Shown: positions 12,103-27,339 of the stretch, piece by piece
Numbering within the stretch: position 1 is the first letter of the stretch
How the letters are laid out: every line of letters begins with the position of its first letter
NCBI RefSeq assembly: GCF_030272615.1
Contig: NC_081409.1
Span: forward strand, 203,361,949-203,425,948
DNA: 64,000 nucleotides
Direction: 5' to 3'
Source: Cryptomeria japonica
Lineage: Eukaryota; Streptophyta; Pinopsida; Cupressales; Cupressaceae
The notes under the pieces: generated by a model
Database searches by the model: none
What the model was told of the DNA's origin: nothing
What the model saw: only the letters and a program-made list of their open reading frames with translations
Translations under genes and position numbers: made by a program

Positions 12103-14094
12103 GGAACTTGTTACGCTTGAGGGTTTGCTTCAAACTAGGATTCTTATTCTTGACTTGACGATGGATTGACCTCTTGGGATGCTTGGTTGACGTGAGCATG
12201 AAGGGAATTAGTGGAATGGGGAGTGATTTGCACTTATGTGAATTTGGATTAGGAAGGTTGTCAAATATTTGGAAAAATGTTTGGAAAATGTTTTGGAGGC
12301 TGGTAATTGTCAACTACTCTTGGAAAGAATACATCAAGCAAAGTATACGCATTGGCCAAGTGTGACGCTTCAACACTTGAGCGTGAAAGTGATGGGGGCC
12401 TAGATTAGCCCAAACAGATTATATAGGTTTTGCACAAATGAAGACACGCTTTTAAAACATACGACCTAAGGCTGGAAAGTGGAAACCACTTGATAGGCCT
12501 CTCGCACAAGCAATACTTTACTCAAGCGAACAAATAGAGAGTCTGGTAGCACTGACTCCCCCTTACAATGCACTCACTTCTCGCGCATACCAGATTCTCT
12601 TACCCTAAAGATTTGAAGATTTATGATATAGGGAATTCATGTCTCATGCTGAGCGGGTACATGAGAGGTAACTTTAGGGTATGATCCGCATCCCCTGCAC
12701 TATCAAATGTAGGATTTTGTCTACTAAAACTGGTTCTTAGTGTAATTTCTAAGGGATCACCAATCCAAGGACAGTTTCTTGAAGCAAGCCACTTAAGGCT
12801 CTAATCAGGCTTATCGGTGCAACAAGGGCCCCCACATACGTCGAATTCACTCAACACCTCAGCCACCTGACTAGCTTATTTATATAGCGGCTCAGAAAAA
12901 CTCGCTCGATGTCATGCTGGAAGAGTTGATATCCCCGACATGTCCCAATTCAAAGTATTCTTGTGGGGTGATGAAATCCCCAATAAAAAATACCCCTCTC
13001 TACAAAAATAAAAAGTGAGTGTTGTTGATTGGTCTTTCTCTTACACCCAAGATCCGTGAAGGTAAGGGGAGAGGATACTCAAGCACAATGGTGGGTCCAC
13101 TCGAACATGCATGCAAGTGCACAAGACATGAAAGACACTAGTTAATTTTAATCCCTCATGTATATGTTTTCTACACTAAAATGGAAGAAAGAAAACTATT
13201 CTAGAGATAAAAATTGACTTTGACAAGCGAAGTTGCAAGGAAAATTGTCAATAGTCTGATATTAAGGCCTTGGACAAACGAGAAACCTGCAAAAACTAAA
13301 TTTTGGATCAATAACACAAAAAAATGCTAAGGTAATAGCGTAGATGCTGAACCACAAGCGCAAATGTTGTAATGTCTATGCAGACAATGTAATGTTCATG
13401 TAGACACTGAAACCGTTTGCACATAGCCTATCAACAAAAAGCGAGAAAAAATGACAGAATTCAAAATTTTCAAAATTTGAATTTTCAACTACCCAAAACG
13501 CAAATGTTAATCCTGTGTGCAGACATTAGGCATGTGCACAAACGTCGAAGTGGGAAAAATTAGATGCTCAACTGCTCCTTGAAATTTAAAAATTTGAAAT
13601 TTGAAATTTAAAATTTAAGCAGGCTTTTCTGCCACAATGCAAGCATTGAAGCACAACGTCTGCACTAATGCTGGTGCGTTGGAAACCCGAGAAAACCTAA
13701 CTAATTTGCTTAAAAGATTGCTAAAACAGAAAAGAAAACTAACAATCTAACTTGCTTTTGTTCTTTTTAACCCTTTTTTGTTGATTTTGTATTTTAACTT
13801 GTAAAGAAAACAAGAAAATTAATTTTAAACTTAGAAACAAAGTGTCAATAGACACTAGATGGAGATGCCAAAGGAAATCGCAAATGTTGAAGTATAGAAA
13901 ACCTGCAAAAGGCAGGTTAGCAAATTTGAAATTTCAATGCATACATTGTTTCTTCGTGGAGATGTTGAACCAACAAGGCAGATACGTCAGTTTGCAAATG
14001 CAGGCATAGAACTGGGACCTGCGAGCTAAAAATCACAAAATCTCCAAATTTTGATTACTTTCAAGGGACGTGGGTCTCACCAGGCATGCCAAAA
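12103..14094 (-). mobile_element. Probable partial leader of a minus-strand Tat-like element
   Basis: No gene is recognised. Directly below 14095, on the minus strand, a primer-site-like stretch TGGCATGCCTGGTGAGACCC (about 14073-14092) follows the inferred LTR. The next 750 bp contain the loosely iterated words GCAAATGTTG, GCAGACATT and CACAAACGTC (13330-13950), a style like the motif blocks in the leader of the large element at 44.8-50.3 kb. No gag or pol follows, so the element is truncated somewhere between about 12.1 and 13.0 kb. The portion 12103-12900 has no motif I can place; assigning all of it to this element is inference. Confidence 0.4.
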
Positions 14095-15361
14095 TGAACC
14101 AAGGGAAATGTATTGCAATAGTAAGAAGGTTAGTTCAAACTAAAATAACACAAACATTCAAATAACACATGAAAATAACCTTATACCTTGCAAAGAAGCC
14201 ACTTGTTCCTCCGATTGGACCTTTGATAAAGCCAAAGATGTGCCCCTTCTCAAATTGTTTGGATTGGTCCTAGGTGGGTATGTGGATTGCTCTCCAAAAT
14301 GCACAACAAATGAGAAGGATATGGGTGATGGACAGTGGATGATGGATGAATGTTTATGAGAACTAAGAATTGGATGCCTAAATTAACTATAATGAGGATG
14401 CTAAGAGGATGATTCTAAACACAAATGAGCAGCATATGATTACTTGAATTGGAGATGAGAAATGAAGGGGAGGGGACCCCAATTTATAGATTTGAAGGGG
14501 GGTAAATGGATGGTTGAGATTGAAGATGAATCACGAGTGGAGATTGAAGGAAGGTGGGGACATGGATTGAGAGGACAAGGTGTGGAGACCAAGAGATTTA
14601 CCATAAAGGCATTTCTTGTCTCCACACTCCACAAGGTGCATGGGGAAGAGGTCCTCAAGCACCTTGGGGGAATAAAAAAGAATTTAAAATTCATTGGGAG
14701 AGGACAAGGGAATTAAAAATTCTCAAATAATGGATTGCGTGGGGAAAGGAAATGGGAAAAGGAATTAAAAATTCCTTGGGAAAATGAGAGTGCCTAGGAA
14801 AATGGGGAAATTTGAAATCCTTGAAATGACCCAATTAGGGGAATAAAGGTTGGAAGGCGAAGGGGACAAACCATTTGTAGGGATTGGTTGACTTGGTGGC
14901 TAATCATGGGATTAGCCACTAGCAAATGATTAAAAGGGGGATTAGGAGGATTAATAAGAGATTAGAAGACAAGTGGGATTTGTAGGATTTGATAAGAGGA
15001 GAGAGAATGATTGGAGGAACTAAAAAATTAGGAAATAATGTTAAGTGGGCTTCTAGACGAATTAATTAGGCTAAGTGTGGATTAGGAGAAGTGATTTGTA
15101 GGAATCACATGATTTAGTTAATTAATTTGAATTAACTAACTAAAGGGAATTTAGTAGAATTAATTAATTTTAAGGACTTTAGAAGAATAGGGAATAATTG
15201 ATTTATTTAATAAATCAATTATTGGACTATAGTTATAGGATTAATTAGAATAAATTTAATTAATTCTGAGAAGGACAAAGGGGACCATAATTAAATAAAT
15301 TAATAATGTAGAAATGATAAATTAATTAAATATTTAATTTAATTAATTTCAGACGTCTACA
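14095..15361 (-). mobile_element. Tat-like Ty3/gypsy LTR, minus orientation
   Basis: Read on the minus strand it starts TGTAGACGTCTG (15361) and ends GGTTCA (14095), with TG...CA ends and 1267 bp. As in the two LTRs at 23.9 and 43.3 kb, TGTAG is followed by several hundred bases of alternating AATTAAT/ATTTAATT, then a CT-richer half, then a TATA box (TATAAATT on the minus strand at 14481-14488) in a purine/pyrimidine-skewed context. Overlapping 84-codon open frames occur on both strands at 14440-14716, but they lie inside the LTR and look like chance. Confidence 0.65.
14481..14488 (-). promoter_or_regulatory. TATA box of the minus-strand LTR
   Basis: Reads CTATAAATT on the minus strand, about 870 bp into the LTR, matching in relative position and context the TATAAATA boxes of the other two Tat-type LTRs in this window. 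Confidence 0.5.
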
Positions 15362-17742
15362 CAAGTATCAAGTGACACTTTGAAATGTGTACTCTTTGAC
15401 CCTTGCGTGCATAACAAATCACATATGTGCATCATTACTACCTAGAAGCCAAAACAATAGCTATAAGTAGTTAAGTCGCATGCAGAGAAAAAAATCATCA
15501 AAATTTGATGTACCGTTTAGAATCTGTGGGTGCACAAAGTTAGCTATAACAACTACTGATATTTTTCCCCTAATTCCATCGAATATTCTATCAGCTCTTA
15601 GTATCATAGACATTTATGACTGTAACAAAAAATCATCATTTAAATGTTGTCAATGCATAAGATTTAATGCACCAATCTACATAACCTTTTGTGAGATAAG
15701 AAAGAATAGCTATGAAAAAAATCACATTTATTAAATATTTTTCATTGCAATGAAATCGTCGTAGCGAAAAAGATTAATGGATTAGAACACTAGTAAAAGT
15801 CTATCTAGACAATGTCATTTAGTAAAAAAAACAAATATAGTAGGTATCGAAGAGAATGTTGACTAATACTTTTTTCATTCCTTAGAGCAACATAGGTGGT
15901 ACAAAGATGTACAATTTGAAACTCTCATTAGGAATCAATGCTTCTAGATTAGATTGTGTGAAGTTTTTTTGCATCAGCATTTTGGATCACACTCTGTGAT
16001 CCATCATCAAGATGATAGAGAGCAATTAGGGCTGATCAAAATGAGGGAAGTCGAGTGTAGCTGAGAGTACTTCATTAAACGTTGAAAGGCACATTTCTAA
16101 ACCCGCTACTGGACCATATGACTAGTGCTTTACCCAATTTGCAACCACATTTCCTAGTTGGGGATCTAGTTGGCCATGGTGGCTTTGGTGAGGGACTCTT
16201 CCATGCATTAAATTGGTAGAGGCTAGTGCTTGTCACTTTGGGGGGGCATATTGTATTCTCTTTCATGGATCGTCTTAGCATACCAATGGTTTGTAGGTCC
16301 CCAGATAAGAGACATCTTGAATAACCTTTGTGTGTGTTATTCATTTAATTCCATGCAACAAGTAGATTTTTACTTGCAATATGATGTATGATATAGTTGT
16401 GGAGGTCAGGTATCTAGACCACTCTCTTACATACTTGTTTTGTCATGATTGGAAAGTGGATTTAAAATTCTTGATTGCCTTGACAATGGAAGTAGGGAAA
16501 CTCACAAGTTATTTGGTCTAGATTGAGAGAGAAAGTGTCATGTCGCTGCCACTTGTGGCCCAAGAATTTGTGCCCATCATTGCTAGGGCAACTCAGCTAT
16601 CCTCACCAAATTCAACATCTTTGCAAAAACAAAAAGATAGATCAATACCACAGACATAAAATATATAGAATCACATTTTTTATACTAGAATAAATATGAA
16701 ATGGCTAAGTGACTTATCTCACTTACCTCCACCTTCAAATTTTCTACCATCATGAACACCTTGGAAGGTCACAAGGTAAATCCCCAAAAGAAATCCAACA
16801 CCAAAAGATGGCTCCAGTGTAATGTCATTGAAGAGGATGGTTTTTTATGATAATGATCATTTAAACTTGTAAATATTTTTTTTATTGATGCGATCGTTGA
16901 AGAGGATGGTTTTTTATGATAATGATCATTTTAACTTGTAAATATTTTTTTATCGGTGTGATCGTTGCACTCCCTTATGGTGCAAGTGCTAGTATAATAT
17001 ATAATTGATAATAGATATCATCTAAATTTTATTTAATGTTACATTATAATTTATAGATTAATTTAATATTATTTTGTAAGTGGAGAAATAAGCATTATTT
17101 TATTGAAAGTGATTAGATTATGTGGGAGAAAATTATTTAGTAGAATTTCTCATAGATGTATTATCACGGCTTTCTTTGATCATAAAATATGCACAAAATA
17201 GATTTGTAAAAGTCCTCAGAAACTCTCAAACAAATGAAAAATTAACATGTATAAAATTGGTTCTAAAAATCCTTGCATATCTTCCTCTCTCTCTCTCTCT
17301 CTATTGCAAATATAACATGAGCCTATTGGTAATGAAGTTTGATTATCTACCTCATTTAGAGATTATGCCTCAATTGTATTTCACTCCTTCTAAGAGGATA
17401 CATAGTCAATTTCAAACTATCACTTATCCATTGATACCTTTTTCACAAAAACACATTATTTTCTAAATGACCTACCAATTGACATAATGTATGCATTAAT
17501 ATATACAAGAAACAGAACATTTTTCTTTAATTGACCTTCCACACGAGTTTGATATACCCATCGCACAATGTGGGATTGCTACTTGTATTGTGATTGCTGC
17601 TTGTATAACGATAAACAACAAAAAGAGAGCTACTGCCCCACACAACAAACTTAATAAGCATCACCTAATGCTAGGTACTTACATTAACAAAGACACATAT
17701 ATATTGTATATATAGCATGCACGATTGAACAAGTGGCGTGTC
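15362..17742. other. Intergenic DNA with a short tandem duplication; no gene seen
   Basis: Nothing recognisable is encoded; open frames up to 114 codons (17122-17466, Leu/Ser-rich) lack motifs. A unit of about 61 bp is tandemly duplicated at 16830-16955: both copies contain GAAGAGGATGGTTTTTTATG and then TAATGATCATTT and AACTTGTAAATATTTTTT. The 2.4-kb block lies downstream of the BURP gene and presumably includes its polyadenylation region, for which I see no distinct signal. Confidence 0.4.
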
Positions 17743-18981
17743 TTAGTTGGCTGGCAGCCACACAACATGGCCCTGCGGAATGAAGTGGCAAAGAGAAGCA
17801 GCACCAGGCTTCACATTCAAAACCTGGAATGCCACGTGGCTGGGGTTCCACGCGCTGGTGTCCTTGTGGCAAACCACGACAGCCTCAGCCCTAGTGCCAT
17901 CTTCGCCCTTAACCCAAACCCTAGCAGTCCGCGTGGCCTGCGCCTCGTGGCAGTAAAACACCGCGTACGCGTATTTCTGACTGTGACACACCACCGACTT
18001 CTCCCCCCACCCCCGTGATGGTATATTCCTGCTTCACGGATTTCCACGTCTTTGAACATTGGTTGCCACAACAGTTAAATGGTTGCTTCCCAACCTGGAC
18101 ATGCGGTAATCAATCATGGACTCCAACGACGTGGCGCAGAATTTGCTTTCGCCCTTAATGGCGGGACTCTCGCATTCCTGTAAAGTCTCCTCCATGGCCA
18201 CACCCATATCGGAATCCTGCGCTACGTTGAGCTCCCTCAAAGCCACCGAAAGCTTGGAGGAGGCAAACGGGATTTCTTCCGCCACACCGTGCGGAAAAAA
18301 ATGCGTCTTCTGGGCGTCCGGATTGTTGTCCTGCACTAGGCGTAAAAACACTTTGGTTCCGCTGTGCAAATCTTTTTCCAGTAGAAACATGGAGAGCGAT
18401 GGGTCGGCTAGCATTTGCGCATCTGCAGCGTAATTGTAATTGTATGGACTCTTTGTGCCAACGTGTACTCCGACCCCCTTGCCATGCAAAGTGGTGGCTT
18501 CGATAGCGCCCAATACTGACTGCAAAACAACGAAAGACAGAGAAAGCAGCAATATACAGTCACAAAGGGACAGTTAAGAACAAGCAACCACTGAAACAAG
18601 TGGACAGCAATCATCTGGAAGGAAAACAAGAACAAAGAGTCGAGATAAAGAAAAATAAAAGGGATTCATTTCTCATAAGATCGAAGGGTCCTATTTGTAG
18701 AGGTAAAGCATTTAAATCCAAAAGATACAGTACATTATCAACTAAAACATGTTTAATCATGAAGTTTCTTCAAACATACTAAACTCAATACTTTACTTCC
18801 GTGAATATCATCTAAATGTTATTAATTCTAAATGCACCATTTATTCTCATAATGATCCCCATAACATTATAATTTGACTTCTAAAAAATATCTTCTAACA
18901 TTATCAAATCAAATATATCAGTAAAATTTGAACAGAAGAAAAGCATACCAGGAGAATAATTAAACCACTTAAAATCTTCAT
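17743..18981 (-). CDS. BURP-domain protein, two exons; reading frame disturbed by two compensating 1-base shifts
   Basis: BURP proteins are secreted plant cell-wall or apoplast proteins (RD22, USP and polygalacturonase beta-subunit types). Exon 1 (18981-18949) encodes 11 residues, MKILSGLIILL, the start of a signal peptide, and ends at donor CTG|GTATGC. The intron is 429 bp (18948-18520) with acceptor TTTTGCAG. Exon 2 (18519-17743) continues in phase with SVLGAIEA and a short spacer, then the BURP domain: MFLLEKDLHSGTKV, FFPHGVAEEIPF, ESPAIKGESKFCATSLESM. The C-terminal CH pairs follow: VVCHSQKYAYAVFYCHEA, VVCHKDTSAWNP and LCHFIPQGHVVWLP. As written, frame 1 meets TGA at 18034. The family-like stretch in between, WKSVKQEYTI, is read in another frame, entered by a one-base loss at CAAAG (about 18050) and left by an extra G in a G6 run (about 18004). 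All diagnostic Cys and His are present, so an assembly error or very recent lesion is likely. Confidence 0.88.
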
Positions 18982-19059
18982 CTTGTGAAAGCCAACCAAT
19001 TCTGCGAGCACCAAATTACAGCGACTATGAGATACGAAGTGGAGAAGGAATTTGTGTGC

Positions 19060-19066
19060 ATAAATA
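19060..19066 (-). promoter_or_regulatory. Candidate TATA box of the BURP gene
   Basis: The minus strand reads CCCTATTTATGC about 80 bp upstream of the BURP start codon, which would place transcription start some 50 bp before the ATG. Position and context are good; the core is TATTTAT rather than the consensus TATAAA. Confidence 0.45.
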
Positions 19067-22369
<3,303 letters not shown>

Positions 22370-22925
22370 ACACTCTCTCTATTTGTTGATGTTTCTCACT
22401 CCCCCTAGTCACCCTCTCTCTTTGTGTCTCCCTCTCTTCACCTCTCTCCTCATCTCTCCCTCTCTCACTTACTTGATACTTGCTCCTCCTCCCTTCTCCT
22501 CCTAGCCCCTAGTTACCTCCAAATCTCTCTCTCATTTTCTCTTCCCCCATAATTATGGGCTCTCTCTAACCTCTCTCCCCATCTCTCTCCCTCCCCTTAC
22601 CCCTAATTACCCCCTCTCTCTCTCATTCTCCCTACCATTCTCTCTTTCCCCTCTCTAGTTCTCAATCCCTTCCTCCCTCTCTCCCTCTCCCTATTCTCCC
22701 CCTCCCCCTAATTAACCTCTATCTCACTCTCTCTCTTCACTTATCTCCATATCTCTCCCTCTCTACCCCTCTCTCCATCTCTTCATCTCTCCCTTTGTTG
22801 ATAAGTTTCCCCCTCTCCCTCTCTCACTCTCCTACTCAATAATTACTCCTAACTCTCTCTTATTCTCTCTTCCCCTCTAATTACCCTCTCCTGCTCTCTC
22901 ACCTCTCTCCCCATCTCCCTTTTTT
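22370..22925. repeat. Pyrimidine-rich tract (CTCTCCC-type simple sequence)
   Basis: Some 550 bp of almost pure C/T on the plus strand, built from CTCTCTCC, CCCCTAATTACC and CATCTCTCCC words without a fixed period. A similar tract in both orientations flanks the satellite at 29.3-34.8 kb, so these tracts probably belong to the same repeat family. Confidence 0.8.
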
Positions 22926-23931
22926 GATATTGATTACCTTGGATGCGTAAAAAAAAAAGAGGCCAAGGAAAATCCTTTGGTTCTCTTTTTTGGTGAAAAC
23001 TGAATGGATATTAGTTTGGAAAGGATATCCATTTGGTGAGTCATACAAAAAAGGAAGGTGGACCATTTTGAGCATTCCAATAGTCCCCACATTCATTTTG
23101 TAGTTGAGAAACCCATGTTTTCTATCTGATACAAATAAAATTTAGCTTTTGGTGCACTCTTTAACACAAAATTCACTTTATTAATTATTTTTGTTCATCT
23201 CTTTGTAGGTCTAATAGGGAGAAATAGTTGTCGTAAACAAAAAGACATGAGAAAACCCACAATATAAAAAATTGAAGCATATGGATAAAAAGATAGAGAA
23301 ATTCATAACAAGAGAAGATAAAGTATGTTGAGTATTAGTCAAGGTGTGGCCTATTCTCCATCCATAAATGTTATTGTAAGTGAAAATCAAATTGAATATG
23401 AAATTGTTGAACATGATATTGAAATTGAAAATAAAAATTTTGAAATTGATATTAAAAATGTAGATCAATTGAATCTGAAAATGTTGAGATTGAAAATATA
23501 AAATATTGGAATTGATATAGAAAATGTTGATAACATTCAAAATGAAAAAATTGATAACATTGAAACTTATGAAACAATTGAACATTGTGTAGCACCAAAT
23601 TATATGAGAAATTAAGACCTTTTGTGGAAGAAAGACATTTCCAAATCCGAGACCTTCAAGAACCCCAAAATGCTTACTTGAAATTGATGAGAAAATTATA
23701 AAAAAAATTGAAGGAATGAAGTCAACATGAACTGTTCAATTGTGAGCTACATAACTTTTCAATGAATATTTTAGCAATAAGACATTGACTAAAGAATGTT
23801 AACATTTTTAAAAATTGCTAAAGATACACAAAATGAGACTTTTTCTAGCCAAATTGAAGATTTGTGTGAACAAAAAGACTGAGACAATTTTATTATTGTA
23901 AAAAATATTTTTAATGCTATCAATTATATTG
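22926..23931. other. Unassigned DNA upstream of the solo LTR; possible N-terminal part of the transposase relic
   Basis: A plus-strand stretch near 23210-23300 reads as Arg/Lys-rich peptide (GRNSCRKQKDMRKP) and 23380-23580 consists of repeated 'gaaattgaaaatgttgat' words encoding Asn/Ile/Glu-rich sequence. It might be the start of the DDE element whose core begins after the solo LTR, but no diagnostic motif is visible. Confidence 0.3.
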
Positions 23932-25334
23932 GAAAGTGTAGTCACACAAATTTGTCCAGTTTAATTAAATAAATATTCGCTATTTATTTAATTAAAAATC
24001 CACTAGCCATCAGTTAATTAAATTAATATTTAATTAATTCATCCCCAAACATTCTTCTATTAATTAAATAAATTATTCAATTTATTTTAATTAATTCATT
24101 AAATCAAATTCAAATCAATTAAATAAATAAAATATATTTATTTAATTAAAATCCCCTATTCCTCTTTTAAATAAATTAAATAAAACATTTATTTAAATCA
24201 TTATTCCCCCCCCACTTGCATTTTCCTACAAATACAACTTGCACACATTTATTGAAATAAATGAATTTTTATTTTAATAAAATCCTATTTTCCCTCACCC
24301 ACCAAATCCACTTGCAAATCTAATCTCCTTCTAGATTCTTCTAACCCCTTCCTAATTAGCTTAATCCATCCCCTAATTATTGTCACATTCCTAAGCAAAA
24401 TGGAGTCACTTCTCAAAGACTCCAAAGTCTTTGAAAAGCATTTAATGCTTTGTGTGTTCAACAAATTAACCCCCAAAGTCTTCCAAGACCACTAATGGCT
24501 CTTACATGACCATTTATGGCTCTTACATAACCATTTATGGTTATTTCAAACTTGTCTCCCCAAACATTTATTGTTTCGACCATATTCATCCATTTCACAT
24601 TTGCACAAGAGTTTATCCATTGGATAAAAGCTTTATTCTTGGAATAAAGAGTTTATTCATTTAACCAACCTTGACTTTAAACTCCCAAGGTCATTTCAAG
24701 CATTAAATGCTTATTTCCTCTCCTCTCAACCTATCTCACATTGACACTTGTCATCTTGGGATTGGGTTGAAAGCCCTCACATGGATTTTAAATCATTCAA
24801 TCCTGACCCTTGTTGAGATTACTCAATCTCAACCATCCATTGCTCCATTTTTCCTATAAATAGAGCCCATTTCTTCATAATCCAGATCCTGAAAACTTGT
24901 ATGCATTTAAGCTATAGGCATTTTAAGAGAGCATTTTAGCATAATCAACTAATATATTGTTATTTTGGTTAAAATAAATCATTTTAGCATCAACAGCATA
25001 GTATTTAGCATTTCATTTCATATTTGAAGCACAATACTAAATCTCAATCCTCCATAAGCATCCATAGTGCAAAAAGCTGCTGAGAGCTACACTATTTTGG
25101 AACTTGGAGAGGAGAGGAATAAGGGAGAAGGAGCTAAGGCCATGCTAAGAGGCAGTTGGAGATGTCTCACAATCTTTGTTTTGTTTATTAGATACATTAG
25201 CATGCTTTTAGTGTCTCTCTTGGTATGCCTTGTTAGATTAGTTTTTGTTTGACTAACACTAATGATTTCCTGGGTTTTTCTTGTGTGTTATTCATCTTAG
25301 ACTAACCTTGTCCATTTTGCAGGGCATCAGAAAG
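23932..25334 (+). mobile_element. Solo LTR of a Tat-type Ty3/gypsy element with GAAAG target duplication
   Basis: The LTR runs from TGTAGTCACAC (23937) to GGGCATCA (25329), 1393 bp, and is flanked on both sides by GAAAG (23932-23936 and 25330-25334). It follows the same order as the LTR at 43333: TGTAG start, a long ATTTAATTAAAT zone, CTCACCCAC and CACTTGCATTTTCCTAC, GCATTTAATGCTT, CCTCTCCTCTCAACC, GACCATCCATTGC and CTATAAATAGAGC. It is thus a diverged relative. With no internal region and a perfect duplication, it is best explained by recombination between the two LTRs of a former full element. The target was the decayed transposase region, whose homology resumes beyond 25,540. Confidence 0.9.
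24855..24862 (+). promoter_or_regulatory. TATA box of the solo LTR
   Basis: TATAAATA, followed by GAGCCC, 918 bp into the LTR. The same box with the same preceding GACCATCCATTG segment is found in the LTR at 43333. Confidence 0.75.
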
Positions 25335-25539
25335 ATTAGAAAGAAAAATAATAAGAGGGTTGCTCATAGAATTTTCATAGCCTCTTTAGTAAGCCATCAT
25401 TTGAGAAGGGCTTGTTTATGAGACAAACTTGTATTGATTTCAACATAAATCACAAAATGTTAGAAACAACACTTCTAAATATAGAAAGACTCGATGATCC
25501 TCTTCAAAATGATACATAGGCTTTTTTTGGGAGGCTTCC

Positions 25540-27300
25540 ACATGTTGATAAGAAGCTAATCAATAACGTAAAGGAGCATATTCAACAATTTTGGCACTCT
25601 AACTCTAAAGTATCACCCAATGTATAGGATGTTTTAAAGTTCAAAATTGACATTTGAGACTACACACCGCATCCTAAACATTTTTTGGAATCAAGACAAA
25701 CAATGTTGCGCAATTTTTTTGTGAAACACATCCAACTTTGCAAATCTCACAAAGGACTTTTCAATTTTGTTAGCCATTTTATTGTGTACCTCTTAAAATT
25801 GGTAATACTAGTTGTAAATACCATGAGGATTTTCAATGCATCATAAACTATTATTCTATATTTATTCCACTTTCCATTCTAATTAAATGTTGTATGAGTG
25901 TGGTGCAATGCAACTTTTGATGTCATCCATGGACTTGTTGGTTTTTATTTAGGTGTTAGAGATGTTGGCTTCTTTTCTATAGAAATGAATGTTTAAATGA
26001 GAAGTGTTCACAATTTGGTGGCTTGCCAAAGTTTGTTTCATTTTTTTGTGAGGGCAACTAAAAAAATTTGGAAAGAAAACATTTAAGAAAAAGAGATATG
26101 AGATGGTGAAATATAGTTTGAAGAGTGGAGGTGAAAGTTCTAGATGCAAGTTGGTTACAACAAAAGTCAGTGTTTCTGATTTTATTTCAGATTTTAAGGA
26201 AAATATTTTCTACAAATATGCAAAGCATAGCCATAGGTCTCAGTGATTAGATCAACAATTCAAGATGTGTTTAAGGACTCTTTCCCAAATGGGATTATTA
26301 TGTTAGTGGTCGATTTTGCAAAAAAATACACATTGCAGCCACAAAATAAGGTATAATCTCAATATTAAAATTCATTTCAGATTACTATTTTTTTTCACAT
26401 GACATATAGACATGCCCTTGATAGTACAAAAAAGGACAAGAAGATAATCATGGATTACCATTTTTATATGAGTGATGATATATCTCACTCTTTGAAGTAT
26501 GTACATCATTGTTTTGAGATTTTTTTGAGTTATTGTAGGAAAAAGATATTGATTTGGGTCGACATCTCACTTGGTTAGATAAGTGAATGGATCAATTCAA
26601 TAATGCTAGTATGCTTTATTGGTTAAGTAGAATGCATGTAGAGAGGGGTATACCTCATATTTAAAGTTTTTTTAAAGCTAGGCATGGGAATAGGGAGCAT
26701 GATGGAGTAGGTGCATGTGTGAAGAGAGCTTTGGTTAAGGAGAAATTGAGGATTTCAGGTGATACATTTAGTGATGCATGTTCTATTGTTGATTGGTGTA
26801 GTTCATCATTGTCACAAAGAGGGACACTTGATTCAAATGCATAAGTTCTTTTAATTGGTTGATGATGGCACAATAGGAGACAAATTGGATTATCAGACAA
26901 TCAAAGAATCTTCAAAGATGCATTCATTTCAAAGCTTACATGCAAGTACATGGACTATTTAGACACAACATTTGACTTATTTTTGTCACAATTAATCAAT
27001 GTGAGTCTAGTGAGTCAATAGATACATAGATGTCACATTATCTAACTCCTTTATTTGAAACAATATCCTTTTACATGATGACATGGAAAGTTCACTTGAC
27101 TATGATCGTCTTTTAAATCTTCTATAGCTAGGACATATGCAATTGTTGCACCACATGGGAATGAAGAGAGATTGGACTACTAGTTGGCACAATGTGTACA
27201 AGGAAAGTTGAAGCTAACACAAGTGATGATAAATGTTGACGAGTTCATGTATCCTACAAGTTTAGTTGTTGCTAGAACTTGGTTGTAAATATATATGATT
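25540..27300 (+). pseudogene. Decayed DDE-type DNA transposase (cut-and-paste family with HGKGEHDG-like signature)
   Basis: Homology is spread over several frames with many stops. In order: a QFWHSNSKVSPN / DV..K..I segment and HPKHFLESRQT (25590-25700); ITIFFHMTYRHALDS then DYHFYMSDDISHSLKYVHHCFEIF (26385-26530); WLDK followed by MDQFNNASMLYWLSRMH, a degenerate form of a W-S/D-G-x-x-Q-F-K-N block (26570-26640); SFFKARHGNREHDGVGAC, VKRALVKEKL and DWCSSSLS (26660-26820); HACKYMDYLD (26935-26970); and a C-terminal part near IRKNGIPAF (27300-27330). I recall this motif order from plant transposase-like proteins annotated as uncharacterised, but I cannot name the superfamily with confidence. The final block is followed by the inverted-repeat arm at 28.2 kb, consistent with a terminal region of the same element. 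Confidence 0.6.
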
Positions 27301-27339
27301 AGAAAGAATGGCATACCTGCATTTTAAGACTACAAGAAA

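Noticed and set aside
14440-14716. Overlapping 84-codon open frames on both strands
   Set aside because: Both lie inside a minus-strand LTR around its TATA box; neither resembles a known protein.
17122-17466. 114-codon plus-strand open frame downstream of the BURP gene
   Set aside because: Includes a CT microsatellite, no recognised motif, no neighbouring exon evidence.
17817-18433. Open frames on both strands over the BURP gene (for example 18116-18433 plus)
   Set aside because: They are shadows of the GC-rich BURP exon; only the minus-strand BURP frame carries conserved motifs.
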